From contig NC_016457.1 of the NCBI RefSeq assembly GCF_000226115.1, positions 1,922,001 through 1,986,000 on the forward strand: a stretch of DNA of 64,000 bases, written 5' to 3'. The notes beneath the pieces were generated by a model. The model saw only the letters and a program-made list of their open reading frames with translations, did not search any database and was not told the DNA's origin. The stretch is from Thermothielavioides terrestris NRRL 8126 (taxonomy: Eukaryota; Ascomycota; Sordariomycetes; Sordariales; Chaetomiaceae). A program made the translations under genes and the position numbers. This document shows, one piece after another, positions 33,001-44,828 of the stretch (its first letter is position 1; each line of letters begins with the position of its first letter).

Positions 33001-34900
33001 CCCTGCCCCGCCTCGCCCGCTGACGACTCCAAATGTCGAGGCCTTGCTTTCGCAACTAGCCGCACCAGTGGCGGACGGAATCTTGGTTTTCATCGACCTT
33101 CCGGTCCCGAGCCGGTTCTGGGTTCCGAGGATCACTTGCTCTCCTCAGTCCGTGACCAGAAGGAGGGTCCTCCTCAACATTTCGTAAATAGCGCTATTCT
33201 TGGGACCAGGAGTTTTTGTCGGACGCCCCAATTCAAAACGGCCGTCCAGGCAGCTTCCAGAGATCCTGCGATGCCGCATGTTTACTGTGCACAACCAGCA
33301 AAGGGCACTGCTCCTTTGCTCCTTTGCTCCTTACCCCGTGTTATTAAGAACTTCGCCGAAAGGACCTTGACCGCCCTTCCCGATTGGAGTCTATTTTGAG
33401 AATGCTGTCCACCCCGAGTACGACTCCGGCTCGCCCTCCGGCGAAAAGCCGGCGCGGAGTGGTCAACGTTGCATTCCGCGGGCCTCTGCGGTCCTTCCCA
33501 TTGGTCCCAGCTGCGAACCTTGACGGGCCTGCGGACTTGGGGGTGAGGTTGTGTTGGCGCGAGTCCTTACCACAGTAACTTGTCCAAGACAACCTCGACG
33601 TCGCAATCACCCAGTTTGCCGAGGGACCTCGCGCCATGCAATGCACCATGCCGAGATTGCATGAAGGAACATGCGGAGAAGCGCCTCAAAAGGGGCTTCC
33701 CAAACCAGGCTGCTGCCGTTGGGTCCCCTTCTCGAGAAGACGACTCGACAGTGACCCTCAAAAGAGTCAGTAAAATCGCGTCCCGGAATCCCGCGAGTGT
33801 ACTGGATAACTGGATGCCTCTTTCTATCCGTTGGCGCAACTCGTGGCTGTGGCCGAGTTACAGATGAAAAAGGAATGGGGGGTTGTTTAGCGAGGAATTA
33901 TTCGCATGACGTCCCAAAGTTGACCCTTTATTGCTCGGCACCGTAAATTCGGGCATCTTCATCAAAACCATAACTACGCAGATAAGGTTGGCACGGAGGC
34001 TGAAGGGGAGATCCGGGGTCGTCCTTAACCATGTGGTTTTATGAAGGGTTCGGACGGGCCAACTCTACCAGATTCCCCAAATCCGGGGCGCGGGCCACTT
34101 CTTTTATTAGCAGCCGGACGGGACGATAGTGTCCGCTATTAAGCCGCAGGGCCAATTTCAGTGAGGAGGCCGTTGCGATAATCTCCTTGTGTTGCGACAA
34201 CAATCTTGGACGGATCTGTTTACATTACTGGCGTAGGTAGTTCATCTGAGCAAACCCCCAAGATTCGGGCGGGCGCGACCGAACGGTCAAGGCTGCGGGA
34301 ACTCGGTTCGTCCCAAAGAGCCATTGCACCTCGGGTCCCGAGGAATTCGACTGGTCTTGGCTGTGAAAACAGGACAGAAAGCCCTTCTGCTTCACGCCTG
34401 CTCTCCCGGCGGCCTCCATCGGGAACGAATGCGAAGGCTCTTTTTTCGCCGAGTCAGGTTAGCGCGACGGACAATCGCAGGATGCGGGGGCACCGCGGAA
34501 CGAAGGCTAGAAGTGCCGACAGACAATCCCTCCTTGGCGACGGTCGAAGGAATGCAGGGCGGTCCAGGGGCCGGAACTGACGGCGAAGCCGCGTCGAAAG
34601 TTAACGTTGTTCGAGCTGGACACCGGTGGGCTGGGGGCACGCCTTCACTTTGACGGAGCGGAATGCCGAGTCGGTGCATGATGCGGCGCAGTCCATCCAA
34701 TGATCGTTATCCCTGCCTTCGCGAGGGCTGACCAGGTTGCGCCCGTTCCATGTGAACAGGCTAATTGCCGCTTCGATATTACCGGACAGGCACCCGGGGT
34801 GCTGACAAGCGCAGGACCCTGGACTGGGCGGACTCCGCATGATCTGGTACCGAAGCGCCGAGCACCACAAGAGCAGCTGCCAATCTTCTGCTGCTCAGCG
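30020..34900. other. gene-poor interval, left part
   Basis: No gene is recognised on either strand. The base composition is not AT-rich, so it does not look like an RIP-mutated transposon island. Many chance open frames exist, as expected at this GC. A short plus-strand frame at about 30617-30823 (NTYSVIRFGSPTYAVDLGDPFYTA..) reads somewhat like protein but lacks start and context. A CTTTGCTC repeat lies near 33310-33330. Confidence 0.4.
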
Positions 34901-35136
34901 CACCTTTGCACTAGTGCGCACACTAGCCCCGGCCGGGAAGGTTTGCGGCGCCAGCACGCAAGTCAGGTAAAGCGAACGCGGTCGTTCTCGAAGTTGAAAG
35001 GAACACCTCGTTTCCACGCGCTCCTCGTCTCCCGCGGAACGGACGGTGCGCACACACACGCGTTGACGAGATCTCGGGCTCCCCCCATCCGGCGCGGATT
35101 GGACACATAGCGAGCAAGCTCTCCCACGCTACATTA

Positions 35137-35154
35137 GTGTACACTAGTGTACAC
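35137..35154. repeat. perfect 18-bp palindrome
   Basis: GTGTACACTAGTGTACAC is its own reverse complement, centred on CTAG. It belongs to the TAGTGTA word family of this interval. Confidence 0.9.
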
Positions 35155-36430
35155 AGCACACACAGACTATATCACCGTGTCACATAAGTACACTACATTA
35201 GTGCACTGTGTAGTGTATTGCCATGTGTGGTGCCCGCCCCTAAAAATAACTACCTCGACCGCGGCTTTGGACATATCGAGCCTAGTTGCCGTTTGGCTTG
35301 CCACGATGGCGCCGAGGCGGCTTGTGATCGTCGACCCCCCAACGGGCAGGCCGATCACGGCAGTGGTGACGCGGGGGAGGGTGCACACCGCCTGGGGATT
35401 GCTGGCGCCGTCTTGACTGCCGGCTGATGACAGCTTCAAGAACTAGGAAGTGTAGTGAAGTGATGATCATCCGTAGCTCCAGCGAGGACGCACACTCAGA
35501 TGTAATCCGTCGAGTGGACGCGACAAAATCACTACACTAGTGTATGTTCCGGGACTTTCAATGACACCGACGGACCCACCACCACTAACTAGTGTACTGT
35601 GGTACTCTTAGTGTACCCCAGACAACGGCAGTCTGCATCAGTCTCGGGTTTGATTTGATGCCTGTCTTATAATTCGCCCGGTATAGGCACACAAGACACA
35701 TGTCGGCGCACTTTCCCGCCGATGAAAGACGCCAAAACCACGGCACTTGCGGCGGCAATCTCCCATTGCATTACCGCTCGCCACACCCCTTCCCGGGTTG
35801 TGCGATGGGTTTGGTAGTAGTTAACCCGATGGGTTCTCCTGACCTGGGAGGAAGTAGTTTACCTCTGGTTAATTGATGCGGAACTCCGCCAGGACATGGA
35901 GGTTGGGGGCGTCAAGTTGTCCGTTTCCGCCCAGCAGCAGCTCGCGAGCGATGGCAAACAACCCCACGCTTTGTCCAAAAGGGGCAGTTTCGAAGGATAA
36001 AAGCTGACAAACCGGCTACCCTTGACTGCCAAGCCGATGAGTTCTCTCGAAGCAACGCTGACATAAGTGTACACTAATGATGATGACGACGACAAGATCA
36101 TCATCACGAGGATAAAAACTCCCGGTGATCTCAGTGTAGTATATGCCCGGTTCAATGCCCGTGGCTCTCAGGGACAGGGGTTGGAGACGGATGGCTTGTC
36201 CAGGAGTCCGGGTCCACTTTGGGATCCGGGGATGCTCGGCAGTCGACTCAGGAGGCTCCTCAACACATCTGACGAGCAAGTGAACACAATGGACCGAGCA
36301 GTTCCTGTGCTGTGGAGTTGATGGACCGAGGTTAATACTTGTAGTGTAGTGTACTTCCGTACAGGTTTGTTCCTGGGTGTCAAACGCAACGTGCAACGCG
36401 AGGAAGGGTGAACAATACCGATTCCCCGCA

Positions 36431-36450
36431 GGGGGGGGGGGGGGGGGGGG
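36431..36450. repeat. 20-bp poly-G tract
   Basis: A run of 20 G between GCA and AAGCC. Runs of this length are prone to length error in sequencing and can form G-quadruplexes. Confidence 0.9.
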
Positions 36451-38474
36451 AAGCCGACCCGGCTGTGCGGCCCAGGATACAATTCCGTCGATCTTAACGC
36501 GCCCCCCTGCTCATTATCATTGAGGAGCGTTCGACGTTGATTGCCCCGAGACTATCGAAACGCCGCGCCAACACACACCGAGGGCACATCAGATGCAACG
36601 CTGCCATACGACGCCAGCGGCGAATGGCCGCAGCAAGTGCCCATGTCGGCAATGCGAAGGGGATTCCACAGCACGTGGAACTTCGTTACCTCGCTCCCAG
36701 TAGGGCCTAACGCAGTAACGCAGCGTCCCAAAACCGCGTCCGTAGCGTTGCAGCGTGCAACTTTGCCAGGTGCCGCTTTTCCGGATCCGGTGAGTGGGAT
36801 GTTTTTTTCGTGTATCCGCAGCCGTTGTGTTGTCGTGTAGTGCACTGAACACAGCAGTGTAGTGTACGGATTACAGCATCTCAGCCGGCCCCTACTGGAT
36901 CTCTTGTCTTACTGTGTACACAGTACCTTAGTTATTGACCCGAATGGAAAGGTCCATGCACAAGGACGGCGATGGTGACAAGTTGGGCGAGACTGTCACA
37001 AGAGGGCTCCAACCGGCCCTTTTACTGAATAGCGCTGTGGAGTTAGCGATAACGCTAGGTAGTGTCTTGCTTTGGCGAATCCATCCTCAGACCCCAGATC
37101 TGCGTATGCGCACAGTACAGATCCGTGCTTGCCTACTGTGTGCGTACTCCAGGTGTTTGTGTAGTGTAGTGGACACTAGCACTTGGTCCGCCGGCATTTG
37201 CCGTCTGGTTCTCGGCTGTTTTCTCGTTCAAGTCAATCCTTCAGTTCTGCCCCATTGCCGCCGCATCCACGACACTACGCGGAAGCAAGTTTTTGTCCTG
37301 CCGAGCGGAGAAGCGGAGTTGGACTTTGGTCCCTAACGACCTGAGGCCCTCTCCTGCGCAGCAATTACTGAACACAGTACCACGTTTTGCACCGGGTTAC
37401 CCATCCTACGGTACCCCTGATGTTCCCCTGGATTTTGTTGCCCGGCTTCACAGAGCCGAGTGAGGAGGCTGGGAGCTGCCTTTCAGGTTGTCTGTCACCT
37501 GTGGTGTTACCCTTCGCGGCAGTCACCACTTGCGAGATTTCCCCACCTACGCTAACGAAACTGCAAGATACGTGCAGTAGTGTAGTCACTTCGTCAACGG
37601 ATATCTATCGTGGTCTGGTTTGGGATTGATGAGCGGGCGTGGCGTCAGCCTGCTGGTGTTCGTCATGGTGCCAGCTGATGGTTGCATCGTCATCGAACGC
37701 AGCCAGCCACACTTGGTTTGAGTTGTTCCTCCCCCTTCGTTCGCTCTTCTTCTGAGGCCAGATCTACACTACACAACTCCTTCCATTCTCCTTCGAAATC
37801 TAAACGAAGGCTGCATCCCTGAGGCGCCAACAAATTAACTTTTTACACTCTGGTGCAGCAGGCCAGACCAACACCCCCCGGCAAATGTTACACTCTGCCG
37901 GCCGACGTGCGTCCCATTCGGCTATGGAGGGTTATGGGTGTGCACAGAAAGCAAAGGAGGCTCTCGAAACGAGACAGAGTCCTGTGGTAATAACTCTGGA
38001 AGAAACGACCAACAATCCCGTCGCATATGTCAGCTGCAAGAGGTTCCGAGAAGGGAAAAATCTGGATCCCATCGTCCCCTTCGATCCGTACTACACCTAC
38101 GGAATACTACAGTACGTTCATCTCTGCAACCAGGTTCGTCGGTGTTGGATTCCAAATAGTTCGTGACCCATGGTCTGTGTATGTACACGTGTACATTTAC
38201 TAGTGTACTTTGATAGATGAGTGCTGCGTGCCCCTTGAGGCCCGGAAACCGGAAACACACCTCTCTTTTTCAGAGTTGGAGACCAGCGGTTTGCCCCGTT
38301 GTCATGTTGCTTTTTCAAGCTCGCTCCTCCGGGTCAAGTCATCTCGTCTCCAGACGATATTGTCCGTGCACGCTAACCTGCAGCAATGTCCGTTCCAGAA
38401 CTGCCGCTAACAAAACAGTAACTGCCTACCTGATCTCAGGTAGTAAGGTAACCACCCGAGGGCGAGAGAAAAGC

Positions 38475-38495
38475 TTTTTTTTTTTTTTTTTTTTT
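38475..38495. repeat. 21-bp poly-T tract
   Basis: A run of 21 T (poly-A on the other strand) inside the gene-poor interval. It could mark the A tail of an old retroposed copy on the minus strand, but nothing next to it is recognisable. Confidence 0.85.
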
Positions 38496-38802
38496 CTGCC
38501 CTCTGTTCCGAACTCTGTGCTGAAAGAGAGCAGAGTGCTGCGAAAAAAATCCAGTTCCCTCTAAGTTCAACGTACGCATTCGCAACTTGTTTGTCCAACT
38601 GCGTGAACGCAGTAGGTGCAGAGCCCGACTCGACTGCGACGCTGGTCTGACCGTTGCTCCGGGATGCCACGCCAAAACCCCCGAACCCCTGGCAGATCGC
38701 CGACTGGAAGCGGCGTCCGAATGCGAGATGGTGCGACGATTCGCAACGCACGGGCGATCTCATCTCATCAGCCTCCGCAGTTAGTTGCTGTTCGTCCCTT
38801 CT

Positions 38803-38873
38803 TAGTGTACACTACACTACACTAGTGTAGTGTAGTCTTCCCAAGTCATAGTGTAGTGTAAAAGTGTACAAAG
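38803..38873. repeat. cluster of TAGTGTA palindromes, including a perfect 26-bp palindrome
   Basis: Positions 38811-38836 form a perfect 26-bp inverted repeat with no spacer: three ACTAC/ACTAG-type half words lead to a central CACTAGTG and are mirrored as GTAGTGTAGT. It is flanked on the left by TTAGTGTACAC and on the right by ATAGTGTAGTGTAAAAGTGTAC. Confidence 0.9.
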
Positions 38874-39469
38874 GAACTAATGTCCGAGGGTTGTGTAAAA
38901 TGTAGCGATCAAGACGGGGCCATGCCTTATGTTAGCTCGTTCGCGCGTCGCGCCAAGCGTATCTCGTCTGTTTTCTCTCACCGAGGGTCTTGGAGAACAA
39001 GGTGAATGATAAGAAATACCTGAACAAAGAAGAAAACAACAAATGCTCCGAGGCATCACGTCCCACGAGGAAGGCTGCTGCCGTTGTGGCGGCCAATCAC
39101 CGGCTCGGCGCTGCGAACTGCGAACGAGCAAGAGACAAGGTGCTGCGTTGTATGGTCAGTGACGGAGCACTGGAACGCCACTGACTCGACATCAAACTCT
39201 CACTCGACTACAGTATAGTTACGGCGTGCGGAATACTGTGTCTTGTCTCAAGGCATTGCATGCCCGTGTCTCGGGAGATTTTCCCAGAACGATGATGGAG
39301 GCCACGGGCAGCCCGGCTGGCGGGAACAAACTTCAGGTTATCGCCGCATGGGTCTGGAACCATGGGCAGACCTGTCAACTACACAATCACTGAAACTACA
39401 CTAACTGCCCCTGATTAGCAGGCAATATTTACCTTTTCCTCCAACGGGTTACCTCGGCGGTCGTCGTTA

Positions 39470-39829
39470 AAGAGGTCCCGCCAAGACTAATTTCGGAACC
39501 TACCGCTTACAAGTATTTACAAATCGCCAAGGCCACGACGACTTCGAGCAACATCAACAACGAAGAATCGCAAAGACTCGTAGCAACAACTTCGCGAAAC
39601 CTCAACCAAATCGAAAGAAAAGAAAACGAAGTTAACCCGTATCCTAACCTTGACCTGTACCCTAACCTTAACCCGAATCCTAACTAGCGGGGGGCTGGCG
39701 CCGCCCCCCGTACCCCTAGCGAACTAACCCCTTGGCGATAGAGTAAACGTCTTAGCGATCGGGGTTGCGTAAAAACGCTGTAAAAACATTGCCGACAATT
39801 GGCCGAAATTAGTCTTGGCGGGACCTCTT
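39470..39829. mobile_element. MITE-like element with inverted ends and internal telomere-like repeats
   Basis: Positions 39466-39497 (CGTTAAAGAGG.. to ..ACTAATTTCGG) are mirrored exactly by 39802-39833, a 32-bp perfect terminal inverted repeat. Taking TA at 39468-39469 and 39830-39831 as a target duplication leaves a 360-bp non-coding element of Tc1/mariner-MITE shape. A 10-bp direct repeat ACCTCGGCGG also lies outside on both sides (39451-39460 and 39841-39850), which would instead suggest a Mutator-type insertion with slightly eroded tips. Inside are imperfect CCTAACC/TTAACCC repeats at 39636-39684 and a hairpin of G6C / GC6 arms at about 39690-39711. It holds no open frame for a transposase. 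Confidence 0.75.
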
Positions 39830-42800
39830 TAACGTCTACCACCTCGGCGGCTCCATCACGTGGCCTCTAATCCGGGCACTTGTGTACCTCCGTGCCTCCG
39901 CGCGGATACTTTTTCTGGCCTGCTGGCCTCGGCTTCTCTTGGGCCGAAGTTGTCTCGTTGCGTGCCCAACCGCGTCATCTTCTTCGACCCAGGAGCCTGG
40001 CATTGTGTGTGCACTTGGCACCGGGAGGAACGTTGCAGCACTTGTGAAGATACACTAATCTGAGCACGATGCCACCTCGGTCGTACGCCGGCTATTGGAC
40101 ACCGGAGCTGGCCCCGCGTCGTCGAATCAGGTGAGAAGGTCGAACGATTTTCGGACGCCGGGGGCTTCTGGCGCTTTCCGGGTGCCCAGATAGTATCATG
40201 CAGGCCACCATTTTCGGAGAATCGCGACAAGCCAGGTCCTCCGTGCGCTGCAGTCGCTGGGGACTGATCTTGTCTTCCGCATGCCCTGTTCGCTGTTCGT
40301 TGGAGGTTGGAGAGCCAACAAAGGATGCTCGTACTTACTATGTACGGGAACACTTCGCATGCAACGTCGTATGAGCACGACCAACTCAACGCTCGAGCTC
40401 CCGCTCCGGACCGACGACCGTGGGTGGCGACATCCATAGCCAAGCACACCAGATGGTCTGGTTCGCAGACCGGGAAGCCCTCGCGCGGTTGAACCCGTGT
40501 TTGGCGCCGTTGGATCTGCCATTGTACACTATGCACGGCAATTTATGGTACCAGAGCGAGATAATGACCGGTCCAGCAAGGCACGGCTGGCTAATCGGTT
40601 CCCAGGAAAGGACTTGCAGGTCCTGGGTGAAGGGGAAACTAGTGTCAGCCACCTCATGGTCGAATCTCGGATGATGGCCACAAGGCAGTCAACGCCCGTC
40701 GCGATGGCGGTTTGCCGACAGACCCACCGGGTTCTGTGTTGACTCGCAACCTCCGCCTGAAGGCGCCTGAAGAAGGGCGGAGCAAAGGAGCTGCTGCATC
40801 CGATGGCCTGGGGTTTGATTGCTCCACCGCACCCACCTCGGTCTCCAAGCACGGACAAGTTTGTTCAACCATCGCAGTCCGGCAGAGTACTTAAGCGCAA
40901 TCGCTGTACTGCGATCTGGCCAACTGCGTGGCGTGTGAGCAAAACACAACGGGCGACCAACCAGGCCCCATCTCTGGACTGCCGTGGCGGTCCCACGTGT
41001 CTTGAACTCGGCTGTTGCTCAGCCAGTCTGCAGCAGTTCAGCTCCTGCACCTCGCTTGACGGCTGCACATGGATGGCCTCACGTCTCCTTGAGCAGTGGC
41101 GGTCCTTGGCAGTGAGTGGCCGCGCGGCAGTTCGCTAGCGTATAGTTAGGTACTTATGGAGGTGGTGTATCCCGCAGTTATTGGCGAAATCAGCCGAACG
41201 TTGGTTGGGCAAGGAGTTTTGGTGGCGTTTGTTCTTTGCAGGCGAGAGACGACTTGCCCGCCGGCTTGGGCGAAACGGGAAGGCGTTCGGTGGCCGGCGC
41301 TATCCGCACGCTCCGGCGAAACCAACGATCCTTCATGCATCATGACGCGACGGAGAGGGTTTGGGATGCCGTGAGTGAGTGGTGGAGAAACTTTTCCCAA
41401 GTCTGAGACCAGAGGAACTTTCGCCTGGGTCTCGTTCCATAGCGTCCGGGCGCCCCCTCGCGAACATCCAGCGCTCGGGCCACAGGCCTCGGCACTGACC
41501 TGGGTCCTGGCAGTCCAGGTGGACGACACTGGGAAGGTGAGGTGCATGAACGAGTTGGTGGGCGTGTCCTCGGGTCCACCGAAGAGAACCCGGGGAATTG
41601 GAATCGAGCTAACGACGAGATGCCGAGCCCATCATACACAGTAGTGTAGTGTTGTGTCGTGGTGTGGATGCAGTGTATTAGCCGGGTTGTTGTTATCTGG
41701 TGTCCCGTTGTTGCAAGGTTCGGGGCTGTTCGGCCATTGGGATCGGGGGGCTCTGGCAAGACTTTGAACGCACTGTTCTCCACGCTGTGCAACTGCTGCG
41801 ACCGAAGGAGCTCTTTGGCTGCACTACCTTATTGAAGCGGCGAGGAGTCGGCAATCATCTCAGATGGGCACATCGTGGCGAGGCGTCTCGGAGGGTAATT
41901 CATGTTTGCAGAAGCTGGCTGCCAAAAAGAGATGAACAACCCTCTGGCTTCCTGGTGCAGGTATGTACACTGCATGCATGCTCGAGGAGGTGAGTCCGTC
42001 CTATGTTCTTCGCCGCCCGCGTTCAAACTATACTTGTAAGGACCCGACAGGCAGGGGATGACGAGGTATTATTGTTGGGCTTGTAGTTCGGAATCCAGCA
42101 GCAGCAAAAGTGATATGAAGATGGGATCCTGTGTTGTTTCTGAAGACAATTATTACGTGCATACACTAAGGTACTCTGCGGAATGACAGGCAGGCTGCTT
42201 AGCCAGCAACGTCCTCGGTTTCGCTCTCTCGGCTGATTGACCCCACATACCGTCCACCTGGAGGGCCATTCTTTTTCCATAAACTACCTGGTACCTTAGA
42301 TACGGAGAAAGAAGAATGGACTACCGAGGTGCTCGCTCACAAAACCGTTGGGAAGTTGTAGGGAAAGGAAGGAGCAGTACGAAAGTGGAAGTACGAATAC
42401 AGAATACAGGTCGGTCATCCGACCGCTGAGGTAGGTGGTGAGTGGATGAAGGAAGGAACGAAGAAGGGTGGACCATGCCGTGCTGGGATTGCCCGCGTAG
42501 TTATCGTCAATGCTCATCCGCATGCCGAGCTCCCGCCTAAAATCTCCCCGCCAGCTCCAAAATTGCCCGCTGCGAGATCAACAGGCCCTGGTGCCCTGTC
42601 CCTTGTTACCCATTCTTGCGCAGCCGGCCCTTGCCGCCACCCCAGAGAAGCTCACAAAAAGTGTTCTATCCATCAGCGGCGCGGCCGGCGTAGCGGATAA
42701 CTACACGACGCCTCTGCAACACTCACTGGCCGGGTCTCTGCCTCGTTCAGGCAAGTGGCTCGCCTACCGGAACCCAGGCGAAGAACAGCGTTGCACCCGA

Positions 42801-44828
42801 GCGGCCGCCCTGCGCCGCCTGGCTTGTTCGCACCCGCGGGCAGAACAAAGTTCCAGAACAACGCCGCGGCACGGCTGGCCGATGCAATGAGGCTGCGCGG
42901 GACAAATGCTGTCGGATTTCAGGATGTACTCGGTAATACAGTCCTTCTGACATGAGTACTGCAGCAGGCAATGCCGCTTTCTCCAACGGTCTCCTTGCAT
43001 CGTCTGCTCTGGAGGGCACCCGACCACCAAACTGCCCAGGTGGACGGCGAATACACTGCATCGTTCAAGCACGTTGTCATCGCAAAGCGGCCCGATTTCC
43101 CCAGCGTGGCCAGCCATGAGAGCACCGAGCACAGGAGTTTCTTCCCGATCTGGGCGACGCGACGCCATTCACCATTCTTGGCAGCTGTCCCTGGGGACCC
43201 CAGCTAACGCCCCTGTCCTTGCCCCTGACTGGCAGTCCCGGTCCATCACACATTCTCCCTTTCCAGCCTCTTATCTTCCCGAACCCTCTTTGCCTCGTGG
43301 TAGCCTTCCATCCGTGGGCCACTCCTCGGGGTGTCTCGCAAGCGGCACATCCTTGCCCCCAACTTCCCCCTTCCTCCCGGCTTACTGCGGTACCCTTCAC
43401 AGTACGTCAATATACACAGGACAGGCACACCCGACTGCTTCCCCCCCCCCTCCCCACCTTTCCCCCACCTCCTCTGCCTCGCAAGCCGCCACGACGGCTA
43501 ACCAGACAGAATGTGTTTGCGGATGGGTTGAGAATGGAACAGCGTTAACGTGATATGGCAGAGGTGTTGGGCTGTGTTGACAGTCCCCGCGGCCACCAAT
43601 GCCGACGGCAGACGAGTTCGGTGTCGGGGGTACGGTTCTTGAGTGTGCTCGCATCGAGTATTGCAGGATCTCCTGGGCCCGCCCTCCCAGCCCGCTTTCC
43701 CTTCCCTTTTCGCTCACCACTGCATGCAGCGTCTGAAGAACGCGCCGCCATGCCGCACTGCCGAAAGCCATGGGTTTGGAGCCCACGCTAACGCAGTAGT
43801 CTTCCTTGCTGGAAAAAGGTCTCCCCAGCTGGCCCGCAGGGGTAGGAACAACATCCGCACAGCCCACCAAAATGGCAGCTGGTTGCTCTGCAGACTGACG
43901 AGCAGCATCAGCACCCATCGGGCCGGGCTGGCCTTCATCCTAGTGTACACCTCGTGTACATTCCTCGGCGCACTAGTGTAGCATGCTAATACCGCGCGCA
44001 ACGCGCAACCCCCTCTTCGAAACCCTCGCCCAGGGTGCCATGCCCCAGGTTGCCCTTTGGACGCCTGCTCCCCTGTTACCCGGTCTGTGGTTATTCTGTG
44101 GTGGGATCTTGACGACTCCAGAGTCTGGCCGACAGAAGGCCCGGCTTCTCTGTTGCTTGCATCATTCGACCACCGGCCCTTCAACCGTCGCCCAATCTCG
44201 TCTGCCTCTGCCCATACATACTTGGCATAGTCGCCTCTCCGCCCTCCTGTACACTACCTTCCAGTCCTACACTACACCCTTCTCCTCGCCTCCAGTACAG
44301 ACCGCGAGACAGGCTCGCCCCGACGCACAGCAACCCGGTCAGTGCCTATACGTTGCCAGCTGCACCTTGTCCAGTGGACCCGGAGCCCCCTGCGCTCCTC
44401 GAACTGTTTGAGACCAACACATCGCTTGTGCGCCTCGCCGTTATTGTTCAATTATCCGGGGATCGGTACCCTTCGCCTTGGCCGCATACACAGTCCTTGT
44501 CGGAACGGCCTTGGCCCCGAGTCGACTGCGCCGCCTGTGTACTGCGCACGTTTACCCGGCGAATGTCTACTAAGTAGCTGCCAGTCCACTCACCCCCAAC
44601 GAAAGCCCGAAGCAGCCCTGCGGCGAGCCACTGCACTGCGCTGTCTCGAGTACGTGCGTGTGTGTGTGTGTCTGTCTGCTGTGTCTGCGTGTGTGTGGGC
44701 GAGCCAGTGACGGCAGCCTCGACGTTTCTCCCTTACCTTGGCCGCTTCGCTGCTCGACTGGGAGGGAATGACACTGCCAGAGCCCTACACACAACTCAGG
44801 CCGCACCAACCAACCACAGTCTTTCTCA

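Larger units (their letters stand above)
34901..44828. other. gene-poor interval, right part, with TAGTGTA-type palindrome field
   Basis: Nothing coding is supported over about 10 kb. Short words of the type TAGTGTA, GTGTAC and CACTAGTG recur here, often as palindromes: at about 34905, 35137, 35185, 35525, 35590, 36060, 36340, 36840, 37160, 37575, 38200, 38800-38872, 39380, 41645, 43945-43980 and 44250-44275. I did not notice them elsewhere in the window. The last 1.5 kb (43.3-44.8 kb) is C/T-rich and is probably the promoter and leader of the Zn2Cys6 gene. Confidence 0.55.

Noticed and set aside
39856..40536. 226-codon minus-strand frame in the gene-poor interval
   Set aside because: No domain, mixed codon use, and no conserved-looking block. 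At this GC content frames of this size occur by chance.
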